Below, one piece after another: positions 1-15,414 of a stretch of 64,000 nucleotides of DNA. This DNA is from Capsaspora owczarzaki ATCC 30864 (lineage: Eukaryota; Opisthokonta; Filasterea), in assembly GCF_000151315.2 (NCBI RefSeq), contig NW_011887292.1, positions 1,837,181 through 1,901,180 of the forward strand, read 5' to 3'. The notes beneath the pieces were generated by a model. The model had not been told where the DNA came from, did no database searches, and saw nothing but the letters and a program-made list of their open reading frames with translations. Each line of letters starts with the position of its first letter. The stretch's first letter is position 1. Position numbers and translations under genes: made by a program.

Positions 1-2298
1 CCTTCTTTTCAGCAGCCGCCTTTTCCTCGGCCGCCTTCTGCTCCGCAGCAGCCTTTTCAGCGGCTTGGTCGGGCTGCGGTGTAATAGGAGGTGTCGCAGA
101 GCCGCCGATGCGGGCAGCGGCAGACGGAAGGCGCTCGCGGCTCTGCGAGAGCGCGCTGGTCGAGCCGGTTCGGCTGCGAGCATCGGATGCCACGGCCAGA
201 TTCGGACTGGATGTCGACAGGCCGCTGGATGGCGAAAAGTCGTTTTCGGCCCGGCCCGACAGGACGTTTTTGCGCTGCTGGACCATGTCGACGGGATTGG
301 AGTCTTCGAACGACGTCTCCATCAAATCCTTCATGGACTGCCCCTTCTTGAGTGCGTGACCTCCTTCTTGCTCCATGGACGGCGCGCGGCGTGCCGGCTT
401 GTGCAGGTTGCTGGTGCTGCCGCCGCCAGAATGGAGAGTGCCGGGCGCGGCCAAGTTGTTGTGGCTGCCCGTCGCGTCGTCCGAGCGCTGGATGGACAGA
501 CCGCCTGGCTTGATGACGCCAGACATGTTGGTACGAGTGAAACTGGTCCGGCGAACAATGGTCGCTCCAGAGTGTGATTCGTCCACGGACAGGCTCTTTG
601 AGAAGCTTGCGCCAGTCGGGTCGGGCACAAAGGAGCCATCCTTGGCTTGAGCAGCAGCAGCAGCGGCGGCGGCGTGTGCGCGCTTGACACCTTCCGGATC
701 ATGCACAATCGAAGTGACAACCTCGTAGCGTTGCTGCCTCATCACCTCCCAAGGCGAGCGGCCAGCGTTGTCAGAGATGAGGTCGTTCGCACCGCGTTCC
801 TTGAGCAACTTGATAATTTCGTGGTAGCCATGCGCACAGGCGAAATGCAGCGGCGTGAATCCACCCTTGGTTTGGGCGTTGGAATCCGAGCCGAGGGCAA
901 GCAAGCGACGCGCCAAGTCCGCCTTGCCAAACTTGACGGCCCAGTGCAGCGCAGTGTAGCCAAAGAAGGGATCGTGCATGCGAGCCAACAGCGGCTCCTT
1001 CTTGACCATTTCGAGCACCTTCTCATCGTCGGCGCGCGATGCGAGGCGGTACCACTGCTTCATGTCAACTTCAACGGCCATGTTCGAGCCAGCGGCAAAG
1101 TGATACTTTTTGTCGCGAACTTGCCGCTGGCCGCCAGTGTTGGTCGCGGTGCCCATGCGTGCGCGCATTGCAACAAAGTTCTCCGTCTCTCTGGCTTGGT
1201 CCTGGGCTGCTGCAGCCGTCAGCGCAGCCTGCGCCTTGGTGCTGGTGATGGTGGAAGCAGCAAGCTTGCTGTTGGACACGCTGGCTGCGGTATACATTGA
1301 GGTGCGTCGCACGAGCTTTGCGTCGGCCCCACTGGCGATGGCGCCATCGAGGCTCTGCCAGTGGTTGAGCATACCACAGAAGGTGGAGATGAGTTTGCAT
1401 GGCGCGAAGTAGGCAGAATGATGACCGCAGAGCAACCAAAAAGCAAAGCAAAAAAAACACAGCGACATACCGCCAAAGCGTCTTCTTCGCTGGTTACTTC
1501 CGAAGCCTGTTGCTGTTATTTGGAAAGGAGGAAGAGCACACACAAAAGTCAATGACGAATGAGTGAACCATTTCGCAGAGGCGGGCGTGTGCGAGAGGGA
1601 GGTGATGGAACAAATAATAATAAAAATACCAAACTAGAAGCTGGTTTTTTTTTTTTTTTTTTTTATGTAGTGGTGGTGGTTGTGGTTGGGTGCCACTGAA
1701 GCACCGTGCGCCGCGGGTGCTCTCACAGCAAGCGATTTGATGATTTGCTTCGAGTATGGGTTGTGGTCGACACTTTGCCAACGAGCGAGCGTCTGAAGCA
1801 AAGTTGTGCAATTCGCCAGATTCAGCGAATCCACAATACCGAACAAAGTCACTGTCACCGGCACTGCCAGCACGAGTGAGCCAGTTCACGCGCGTGTGCA
1901 ACGGAATCACTGCATGTGCCTCTGCGCGCGACGCAGGGCTCCCAGGCAGCAAGCAGGAAGAGACGAGCAGAACGAACCAAACAAAAAAAAAAAAAAAAAA
2001 AAAGATGAAAAAAAAAAGATGCCATTCAGACCGCAGAAAGCAAACGCTGGGGCTGCCCGTTTCACATGGGCATCCTGCCACCAGAATGACTCGGGGAGTT
2101 AAGCATATGGTGGGCGAGCCAAGCATCAGGTGTCGCACAAGCAGCAGCGCCACAATGCAACCGATAGAATGCAGCAGAATTGGGTTTTTTTTTTTTTTTT
2201 TTTTGGTGTTTTGGCAGTTTTGCAAATCAGACTACCTTCGGCGGCGGCTTGGCACGCGAGGCAGCAGCGGTGGCGGCGGCAGGTCCAGCGGCAGGCAT
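1..2298 (-). CDS. SOWAH-like ankyrin-repeat protein, 3' end outside the window
   Basis: Exons on the minus strand: 2298..2236 (ATG at 2298), 1512..1471 and 1354..<1; all three join in phase 0. The N-terminus is Ala/Pro-rich. The third exon holds three ankyrin repeats (about 1050 down to 740) with the motifs GYTALHWAVKFGK and GGFTPLHFACAHG. The segment before them, KQWYRLASRADDEKVLEMV, resembles the sosondowah (SOWAH) group of animal ankyrin proteins. After the repeats comes a long Ser/Thr/Ala-rich, probably disordered region, and the window ends in a Lys/Glu/Ala-rich stretch that looks like a coiled coil. At least 486 residues are present. Ankyrin repeats bind other proteins; the partner here is unknown. 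The 42-base middle exon is supported by acceptor AACAG and donor GTATG and keeps the frame. SOWAH membership is inferred from general pattern only. Confidence 0.75.
1513..2235 (-). other. long intron of the SOWAH-like gene
   Basis: This 723-bp intron is several times longer than its neighbours. It holds poly-T runs near 1646-1664 and 2186-2204 and a poly-A run near 1982-2003 on the plus strand. I see no convincing extra exon or RNA gene in it, although a short exon could have been missed. Confidence 0.5.
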
Positions 2299-2762
2299 TG
2301 GTTAACAAAAAAGAGTGGAGTCAAAAATCAGCGGCCTTTCTCTGATGTGAGCAAAGCAAAGGCGATAGTGAGCCAAGTCAAAAACACAGACACGCTTCAG
2401 TTCCATTCCTCCGCCGCCTTGCTCGCTGCTCTTACAAACCAAGCTCAGAGTCAATCGCAGGCAACACCAGACGACGACAAAAAATGATCACAAAGCCTGC
2501 GCAAAGTGGCCAAAAAAAAAAGAAAAAAAAAAAGGAAAATTATACAAACAATCTGGACTGGTTTTTTTTTTTTTTTTTTTTTTTTTTTCGGTTTTGGTTT
2601 TGGTTCTTGTTTTGTAATCAAGATTTAGTCGTTTCTGCCAGCTTATGAACAATGTCCAATGGGCTGGCCAATGCATCAAACCACTGATTGCTGATTGTAC
2701 ACGCATTTCAATGGACGGTCCAACTTGGAATGGTCCAGTCTTGAAAATTGTTTTTTACAACC
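2299..2762. promoter_or_regulatory. divergent intergenic region between the ankyrin gene and PMM
   Basis: These 464 bp separate two start codons that point away from each other, so both promoters must lie here. A-rich and T-rich runs occupy about 2511-2590. No TATA-like box or other recognisable element stands out. Confidence 0.5.
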
Positions 2763-4206
2763 ATGGCCGCTCGCGACGAGTCGACGCTGGTGCTGTTTGA
2801 CGTCGATGGAACTCTGACGCCATCGCGTTTGGTAAGCGCATCGGACTGAAAGTGGTTTCTATCTTGTGTTGGGTTTTGCTGTTGAGGACTGGTTGCAGTG
2901 ACTGGGGTCTGCGTTGGCAGGCTGAGTTGGCACAATCCGTCTGGCTCGAGGACGCAAGCTCATCGTCCAGCTCTTGCGCTGTTGGTTCTTTTTGCACGTC
3001 AGATCATCTCGCCGCAAATGAAGCAGCTGCTGCAACGGCTGCGGGAACGCGTCAACGTGGGCATTGTGGGTGGCTCGGACTTGCCCAAGATTGAGGAACA
3101 GCTTGATACCAAGACGAGTAAGAATGCGCCGAGAGTGACGGCTCGCCGAGATTGCCCTCCAGCGGTTGTGTACAGACTGTGTGGGGGGTGTCTAGCAGTG
3201 AGAGGCGAGGGGCCTTGGTGCTGCCAACCCGCTGTTTCGGTCACTGACAATGCGTGCTTGGTGGATTTTGGATTTTGCGGCATGATCATCCGTCATTCTC
3301 GTCGATTCCAGTTGGAGAGGACTATGATTACGTCTTCTCCGAGAATGGCGTCGTGGCCAAGTTGCATGGTGAGAACGCACCAGCACAGGTATGAGCCACA
3401 GAATCGCCTTTTTGTGCCTGCGCTTTGTGCGCTTTTGGCTCAAATTTTCCGTGTTCCTGTCCTGTACTTTTAGTCCGTTGTCAAGTTTCTGGGCGAAGAG
3501 AACCTGCAAGAGCTGCTGAACTTTGTGTTGCGCTACATTGCGGACTTGAAAATCCCAAAGAAACGGTGCGGTTCTCGCAAAACGGCGGCAAAAATTAAAA
3601 CGATGGTTGGTTTTGCAAAGTATGCTTGCTGACTCTGTTGCAAACCTACAGTGGCACATTCATCGAGATGCGTCAAGGAATGATCAACATTTCACCGATT
3701 GGTCGCGGCTGCACCCACGCTGAGCGTCTTGAATTTTTCGAACTTGACAACGTGAGCAATCCTGAAACTGTCTCTGCGTTACCCTTGGCTCACCTCATTT
3801 CGAACTACTCAACAATATCTGACAGAAACAAGGGATTCGCGCAGCAATGGTCAAGGCGCTGCAGGAAAAGTTCGCGCACTTGAGCATGAAGTACTCGATC
3901 GGAGGCCAGATCAGCATCGATGTCTTCCCGATCGGCTGGGACAAGACGTTCTGTCTGACCCATCTCGAGCCTGGAAAGTTCAAAACCATCCATTTCTTTG
4001 GTGACAAGACCAGTCCTGTAAGCTGTCAGCTGCGTTGGTTTTTCTTGTTTGGTTTTTTTTTCTTGTGTGTCAACACGTCTCAATGAATTTGATACGTCTA
4101 GGGTGGAAACGACTATGAAATCTTTTCGCACAGCTCGGTGCAAGGCCACACTGTTCTCAACCCGGACGATACTGCTGTGCAGCTCAATCAGCTGTTCTTC
4201 AAGTAG
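2763..4206 (+). CDS. PMM: phosphomannomutase (eukaryotic PMM, HAD family)
   Basis: Interconverts mannose-6-phosphate and mannose-1-phosphate in the cytosol, feeding GDP-mannose synthesis for glycosylation. Seven exons: 2763..2831, 3003..3117, 3312..3388, 3474..3565, 3652..3751, 3826..4017, 4102..4206, giving 249 residues, close to the 246-262 of human PMM2 and PMM1. The catalytic HAD motif LFDVDGTLT is at residues 11-19, with the nucleophile Asp and acid/base Asp both present. Further family landmarks are [57 protein letters not shown] and [17 protein letters not shown]. No residue expected for activity appears to be missing. The start is the only ATG placing DVDGTLT at the usual distance. 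A polyadenylation signal follows the stop. Confidence 0.97.
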
Positions 4207-4285
4207 ACACTCTCCAATCAGTCAACCACGTGCTGAACTCTGCACCCTCGGCACTGGTATTTTTTGTTGCTTGCCATGCTAGCAC

Positions 4286-4291
4286 GAATAA
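4286..4291 (+). terminator. AATAAA polyadenylation signal of PMM
   Basis: A canonical AATAAA lies about 80 bp after the PMM stop codon and before the convergent ankyrin gene. Confidence 0.6.
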
Positions 4292-4342
4292 ACATGATGT
4301 CAAATAGCATGTCTTTTGTCTCTCAAAACAAAACTGCATTGA

Positions 4343-5521
4343 CTACTGCGCCTGGAAGCGCATGATCGCATCGGGATTTGCACCAGCGGCTAACAACAAC
4401 CGAGTCAAAGCTACGTGATTCTGGGTCACAGCAATATGCAGTAGGGGGCGGCCGAGCTTATCGACAAAGTTGGGGCTCGCGTCCGCATCAAGCAACGCTT
4501 CTGAAACGTGAACAAAGTTCCTGTCGCACGCAACAAGGAGCGGTTCGTTTACCTCCAGCTTCATTTGGCTAGCGGCAGCAGCCATGAGAATCGCGCGAAC
4601 GGCTTCGGCTTGATTCGCATGGCATGCGTGGGAGAGAGCAGAACTCAGAAGCGCCGGACTTTTCGACACGTCAAACAGCCACCGCAGGACTGCAAGCTGC
4701 CCTGTACTTGCCGCCCCGAGATAGGCCATCAAGAAACGGTTGGAATTGGTTCCGCCCAATACCAAGCGGGAGACAATCTCCAAGTTGCCATGCCGGGCCC
4801 ACGCGTACCCCGACAAGCCATCCGCGTCTTGGGCACCCGCTTGAACGAGCGCCAGCACCATCGGCGCATACTTGATGTCAATCCCATTGCCAGCAGCTGG
4901 ACGCACGGCGTCGAGCAGGGAGTCCTTCCCCTTGATATCTGCGCCGTGTCGCAACAATTCTTGCAGCATTGCTAGGTCGTTGGATCGCACCACGTTGTAA
5001 ATTGCACGCCAGTTGATGTGCGAACCTGCGCGTAATAGGATGGCAGCTATTTCGACTTTGTTCTTCTCAACGGCGACATCGAGCGCGTTCAGGCCGTTTG
5101 ACATGGTCGTGCTCACGTCGGCACCGGCGTGCAACAGCGCATTGACGGCATCGATCTGTCCTTGCTCGCTGGCCGACATGAGCGCGGTTCGCGGAGTGGC
5201 TTCCCGTGTGCCACTCAAGTGGTTGACTTGAGCTCCAGCACGAATCAGCTCGTGAATGACGGCAGCATGACCGCGTTCGGCGGCAATCCTTAATGGACTT
5301 GCATAGCCGGTATTCTCGCCGTCGAGGTTGGCACCCGCACGAATCAGCTCGACGACCAGCTCGAGATGACCTCGCGCACTGGCGAGATACAGCGGCGGTG
5401 GGAGGGCTGAGGGTTGACCTGCCACAATGCAGTTCACGTTCGCACCCTCGGCGAGCAGCTTGCGCACCAAACTCAGATTGCCCTCCGAGACAGCGTAGCA
5501 AATGCCCTCTGTGTCTTGCAT
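4343..5521 (-). CDS. intronless ankyrin-repeat protein
   Basis: A single open frame of 392 residues, from ATG at 5521 to the stop at 4343. Ankyrin repeats fill nearly the whole protein: the pattern GHLELVVELIRAGANLD, GHAAVIHELIRAGAQVN, GQIDAVNALLHAGADV and HVALTRLLLAAGANPDA recurs about every 33 residues, ten or so units in all, some degenerate in the middle. There is no other domain, signal peptide or membrane segment. It is probably a cytosolic protein-binding scaffold; long ankyrin-only proteins are common in protists and no specific function can be read from the sequence. It has no introns, unlike most neighbours, which could mean a retroposed or recently copied gene, but that is inference. 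Confidence 0.9.
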   Translation of the reverse strand: MQDTEGICYAVSEGNLSLVRKLLAEGANVNCIVAGQPSALPPPLYLASARGHLELVVELIRAGANLDGENTGYASPLRIAAERGHAAVIHELIRAGAQVNHLSGTREATPRTALMSASEQGQIDAVNALLHAGADVSTTMSNGLNALDVAVEKNKVEIAAILLRAGSHINWRAIYNVVRSNDLAMLQELLRHGADIKGKDSLLDAVRPAAGNGIDIKYAPMVLALVQAGAQDADGLSGYAWARHGNLEIVSRLVLGGTNSNRFLMAYLGAASTGQLAVLRWLFDVSKSPALLSSALSHACHANQAEAVRAILMAAAASQMKLEVNEPLLVACDRNFVHVSEALLDADASPNFVDKLGRPLLHIAVTQNHVALTRLLLAAGANPDAIMRFQAQ

Positions 5522-5930
5522 CTTGGCGTGACGAGATCAGCAAGTACTGCTGGAATTTGTATTGCCAGTACCGACAGTCTGTATGATCTGCAGCACGGTA
5601 CGACGACAGAAGGTGGTTTGTGAGTTGTCAATCTGAGAATGCTGGTGCTTGACTCAACTTTCGGTTGGCTCACTCACGGTGCCTGCGCCCCTGGCGCCTT
5701 TGGACATGAAGAGCGGAAACGAAAGAGAGCTGGGACGTTTAAATAGTAGAATGCGAAAGAGCTCACAGCAGGCAAATAGGAAAAACAGACACAAGTACAC
5801 AAAAAGGACTGAACAAAATGGGAATGAACAACTCAGAAAACTACAGAGGTTTCCGCCATTTTATTGGAAATTCACCTACGTACTGTATGTACTCTCAAAA
5901 CAAATCCGACTGCAAGCAAGTCCAAGCTGT
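5522..5930. other. intergenic region with no recognised gene
   Basis: About 409 bp between the ankyrin start codon and the 3' end of the next minus-strand gene. The part nearest 5521 should hold the ankyrin promoter. I see no other feature. Confidence 0.4.
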
Positions 5931-7537
5931 TCATTGACATGCAAAGCAAAATGGCTTGAAACACACGCCAGGGCCGCCGCATGCTCGTGCGGCCGGGTGG
6001 CCGGTTTGTTTACTGGGACGTGGATTCGCACTTACGCCGGTTGAGCCCTCAGCATTCATCGCCGTTGATGCTTGTGCAGGTGTCGGAACCGCCTCGGTCG
6101 CGATCGGCGGCGGGGATGGTGCAACTTCGAGCAGAGCAGGTTCGTCTAATTCTGTATCTGATTCTGGATCTGACGCATGGGTTGAGACGGAATTTGTTTG
6201 CGCTGCGGTTGATGGTGTGTCGGGTGGAGAAGAGTGGTGTTGGGTTGCGACTTTGCTGCCGTCCACCACGTCGCTGCCGTCCACGTCGTTGCCGGTCGGC
6301 AAAGAAGGTCTGGAAATGGCTCCAACAGAGCGCACTGGTGTCAGCCGCACGGCCGCCTTTCGCGGCGAGATGGTAATATTTGGCAAGCGCACCTTTCTTC
6401 GGCGCTCGGTGTACTCTGCAAACTCTTGTTCAATCATCGCGGCAAGCCGTGCCTCTGGCGTGTCCGGAGGTGTCGCGACAGGCGGCGTCAATCCGTTTTG
6501 ACAGGACGTTGGTGTCCCAGGTGACTGCAAGTTGAGCTCTGGTCTTCTTGTTGTTGGGGTGGAAGGAAGGATTTCGGACGGTGTAATCGTTGGGTCGTCC
6601 TGCTCGAAACTGTCTTGCTGTGGATGCGATTGCTGTCGCAGTGGTTGCTCTTCGCCTTCATCCTCTTCCTCTGCTTTGATGTGCCGTTGAGACGCATCCT
6701 GATGGTGACCATCGATGAAACTGCCGTCGCTGACAGGGATTGGCCCGCCATCCAACAATAACTCGCTGCCATCTTGAACAAGTCCCCGGAACATGCCTTC
6801 CGACAGGATTGACATGAAGTGCAATTGTGCTGTAATGTCAACATTTCAACGAAACGCAATCAAAGGGACAGGATGAGCCAGCCAGCGTTGACGGCAAAAC
6901 AGGATGTTACGAATGTTGTATCATGCCAAACGCGCTACTGACATGATGTGATTGTTGCATCGAACACCTTGGGATGCAATTGTGCGTTATTGATGGCAGC
7001 ACCAAACTCTTTCGTGTCGGTACTCGTTAGAAATCCTGCGGTGTCACAACAAGTGCAAACTCTGAGCAAAATCGCGTCGAGACGCGCCATCGATCTTTTC
7101 CTCCCGGCTCCCGCCTTCGCTCCCGGCTTCACTTACCATGATCCTCAATCACCTCCATGTTATCGATGTCCACAACATCCGACTCTTCAAACTCGTGGTC
7201 GTACTGCAGCAAAGAGCATGTCCCAAACGAGCGAGATGAGTGTGCAAAGCCATTCGGCTTCGCGGGCGCTACAACGCGGTCGCGTCGGAGCCCCAGTGAA
7301 CTAACTACACACGGCATGCATCTTCTATGCCCCTGCTCTAAGGCGATCTGCTTGGAGCAGCTGGATCACACAAACAGACCACACATTCTCACCTTTGAGC
7401 AGAGCTCCTCAGAGCTCCTCAAACACGGTCTTGAAGCGGCCCATGAGCCTCGCTCGCTTGCGCATAAGACTGTTGGAGGGGATGAAGGACAAGTGCAGGT
7501 TAGCAATGGAGCTGCAGACAACGTTTCCCCGCACAAA
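5931..7537 (-). CDS. unidentified gene with Pro/Asp/Glu-rich C-terminus; 5' end unresolved, frame broken by a 10-bp duplication
   Basis: Proposed exons on the minus strand: about 7537..7393, 7203..7137, 7035..6943, 6829..5931. The last three join cleanly in phase. The first encodes a conserved-looking segment containing SLMRKRARLMGRFKTVFEEL, followed by YDHEFEESDVVDIDNMEV, then a segment ending SQLHFMSILSEGMFRGL, then a long low-complexity tail rich in Pro, Ser, Thr and acidic residues, with a basic patch near ERRRKVRLPNITISPRKA. In the first exon the direct repeat at 7401-7420 shifts the frame to a stop. With one repeat unit the frame would run on to the strong donor after CTCAAAG, in phase with the next exon. 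I do not recognise the family. The true start codon lies upstream and was not found. It shares a promoter region with the kinase gene to the right. Confidence 0.5.
7401..7420. repeat. 10-bp exact tandem duplication inside a coding exon
   Basis: AGAGCTCCTC occurs twice in a row. On the minus strand it lies just before the exon's splice donor and turns an open frame (FEELCSK) into an early stop (FEEL, stop). The unit length is not a multiple of three. Confidence 0.85.
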
Positions 7538-7844
7538 CTGAAGCGCGCCAAATTCAAACGGACTCCATTGGTGTTCAGAAGCTCAGAGTCTAAAGGCAGA
7601 TTGGAGAGTGAACCGCGCTCCATACGAAGAGTACCATTGGTAGGTTGATATCCAAAAAACCAACACAACTCAGAGTGGTGGCAGATCCACATCCAGATCT
7701 CGCTTGCCACAGCCAACTGCCCTCAAGTTCCGTTTGCCGTGCTTTTCACTCAATGGCTCCATGCTTTCACTTGTCTGACCTCGATTGATTTTATTTTTTA
7801 TTTTCCTCACACCTCAGTCCCACTTCAACATCAATAGTCTGACA

Positions 7845-13040
<5,196 letters not shown>

Positions 13041-13327
13041 AGCTGGGATGACGTCCGTTTATAATTCGCTCTTCCCTGATATTTTCTTCTTGTTTGTTTT
13101 TTCCCCTTTGGTATGGACTCATTTATTGTTTAACGTCTCGGGTGTTTGATTTATTGTCTAACGTCTCCGGTGTGGCGCGTTTGTTGTTGGCGGTTGCTTT
13201 TTTGTCTGCTATTTCATCGAGTGATTGGCCTATTTGTCCTATTTTGTCACTTTTATACATTGCTCGTGCAGTCTTTGCTGTTGTGTTGCTGCATTTAAAT
13301 TACCACATGCTGACACACAATTGGGCT

Positions 13328-15196
13328 TCATGTAAAACGAACGCTCCCTTCGAAATCGCAAAACTTTTCACTCGTCCCCAGCACCAAGCGCTCAGTGTAC
13401 TTCAGCTCGAGTCCCATGCGCAGAAACTCGTGCTGCATGATGCTACGCAAGTTGGGCTCTTGGAGTGGCTGCCACGGATGCTTGATAAAGTTGTGATGGT
13501 AGAGGCGTCGTTGCCAGATGAGATTCCCGCGATTCGCTTCCGACCGGAACACTTCAAGCAGACTTTCGCGCGCTACAAAGTACTCTGGCACCTGCACCTT
13601 TTTGGTGACTGTCTCGACAATGTGCCGGCCAAACGCAAGGTCTGCTTGGGTGAGCGCTGAAACGCTCGGATCGCGTCCTTCTGGGAGCAGTTGCAGCAGG
13701 CCGCGGAGCTGGAAGAAATCTGCCTCTTCGCGCAATTGCATGAGCGTGTCGCGTGTCAGGGACGTTAACGCAATGTGGACGCGCCCATAACGGAGATAAT
13801 TGAGAATGTGCCGAAAGTGCGTGCCGTCACGGTCGATAAAGTAGCAGCCATCCGGGTCCTGCCGAATTGGAAAGTCGCCGCTGAACATGGCTGCGAGCAT
13901 GGAATCGGGCTCAAGACCGGTCAGGGTCTCCAGCGACGTGGAAAACCGCTGACCGCCGACGTTGAGATGGATGATTGGAGGAAAGGTTGTCGTGTAAGCT
14001 GTTGCACTATGTGTGGCGTGGTGGTAGCTGGGTGGCCTTGTGCCCGTGGCCCCATTGTGCAAGTTGTGCATGCTTCCGTTCCCGCTGTGACTGACCATCG
14101 CGTTGCCTGTACTGCTGGAGGGTTGGCTTGGAATGTTTGTGCTGTGATTACCGCCATGGGTGCCATTGTTGCCATTGTTGCTGTTGTTGCTGTTGTTGTT
14201 GCTGTGAGACTGAGAATGCAGTTGAGCCTGCTGTGATGATGAGGATGGCTGCTGTCCCACAGCTGGTCCAAATTGAGGCGTTGAGCCGGACGCACTGACA
14301 TCCGATTTCGCATCTGTAGTGCGTTTGGGTTCAGCGGGTACAAGCGCCGCGAGTGGGAATCCCGATTGGTAGAGAAATCCTGGCGAGAGTGGCGTTGTCG
14401 CAGTCGTCGAAGTATGAGCAGTGGTGGCAGAAGCCCCGTCGTGACTTGAATTGGCACTGATGCTAACGGTGCCAGTATTGGCACTGACCAGATTCGGCTT
14501 GGCGGCTGCAGTGGGGCTGGTCGCAATCGGCGACGACGCTGATGACGCGAAGGCCAGCCAAGCGTCGTCGTGCTCCGAGTCTGAGCCTGCGCGGGGGTCT
14601 GCAGCGGCTGAATCCTGGAGTGGCATGAGTGGTCTACTCATATCGGGCGAGATGGGCCCCAGCGGGAGCGGCAGAGGCGAGCGAGCTGGAGACGCGAGGG
14701 GCGTCGCGACGGGCGAGAGCGGCGCCTGGGCGAGCGGCGGCGACGGTGGGGAGCGTGTCGGCAGCCGGTGCGTAGGCAATACTCTGTGTGGCTGGTGCGG
14801 CAGGAGCGATGGGATGGCTGTGGCAGTGGCAGTGGCAGTGGCGGTCGTCGCAGTAGTGGGCGTAGTTGAACTCGTCGTCGCGGTCGTGGTCGTGGCTGGA
14901 CCACTTGGACTACTGCCATGATTCAATGGAACAACAACATTGCCATTGCTACTAGTACTAGTACTACTAGTTGTACTAGTACTGTCGCTGCTGGCGCTGT
15001 CACTGGCGGCACTGTCGCTGGCGGCAGCACTGCTCTCCGACGATGCATGATGCTGCTGCTGCGAGCGAGTCATTGGGTGGTATTGTTGTTGTTGTTGTTG
15101 TTGTGTGACTGGGAGTGAGATTGGGGGTGAGATTGGAAGTGAGATTGGAAGACTTGCGAACGAAGAGTGAATCCGCGTCGATCTGCTACTCTTCAT
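13328..15196 (-). CDS. KCTD-like BTB/T1-domain protein with a long disordered N-terminus
   Basis: A single open frame of 622 residues starting at ATG 15196. The first ~390 residues are low-complexity (runs of Ser, Thr, Asn, Gln and His, plus Pro-rich stretches). A T1-type BTB domain follows at about residues 400-500: IIHLNVGGQRFSTSLETL, then DGCYFIDRDGTHFRHILNYLR, both hallmarks of KCTD proteins. A ~115-residue C-terminal domain containing VPEYFVARESLLEVF follows. KCTD proteins mostly act as oligomeric adaptors for cullin-3 ubiquitin ligases; there is no channel pore here, so that role is more likely than a potassium channel. The low-complexity part is encoded partly by CAA/GTT, ACT and GCC-type triplet repeats, so its length may vary between strains. 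It is convergent with the GCK gene and divergent from P2X. Confidence 0.85.
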   Translation of the reverse strand: MKSSRSTRIHSSFASLPISLPISPPISLPVTQQQQQQQYHPMTRSQQQHHASSESSAAASDSAASDSASSDSTSTTSSTSTSSNGNVVVPLNHGSSPSGPATTTTATTSSTTPTTATTATATATATAIPSLLPHQPHRVLPTHRLPTRSPPSPPLAQAPLSPVATPLASPARSPLPLPLGPISPDMSRPLMPLQDSAAADPRAGSDSEHDDAWLAFASSASSPIATSPTAAAKPNLVSANTGTVSISANSSHDGASATTAHTSTTATTPLSPGFLYQSGFPLAALVPAEPKRTTDAKSDVSASGSTPQFGPAVGQQPSSSSQQAQLHSQSHSNNNSNNSNNGNNGTHGGNHSTNIPSQPSSSTGNAMVSHSGNGSMHNLHNGATGTRPPSYHHATHSATAYTTTFPPIIHLNVGGQRFSTSLETLTGLEPDSMLAAMFSGDFPIRQDPDGCYFIDRDGTHFRHILNYLRYGRVHIALTSLTRDTLMQLREEADFFQLRGLLQLLPEGRDPSVSALTQADLAFGRHIVETVTKKVQVPEYFVARESLLEVFRSEANRGNLIWQRRLYHHNFIKHPWQPLQEPNLRSIMQHEFLRMGLELKYTERLVLGTSEKFCDFEGSVRFT

Positions 15197-15414
15197 CGCA
15201 CGAGTTTGTCATTTCCACCAGTGCAAATCTATAAAACCCAGATGATGATCATTTTGTGAATGAATCACAACAACAAAGGCGGCTCATTTCTTTTTATTGT
15301 GCCTTTTTGTCAAGTCTGAGCGCTTCACTCAATCTTCACTCAGTCTTCACTCAGTCTTCACTCACTCTCTACTCTCGACTCTGCTCTCCCTTCCGCCTTT
15401 ATTTGGTTCAAGCC
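15197..15414. promoter_or_regulatory. divergent promoter region between the BTB gene and the P2X gene
   Basis: 218 bp between two opposed start codons. On the P2X side, near 15323-15370, are about four imperfect copies of an 11-base unit (consensus TCTTCACTCAG) in the presumed 5' leader. No TATA-like element is clear. Confidence 0.5.
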
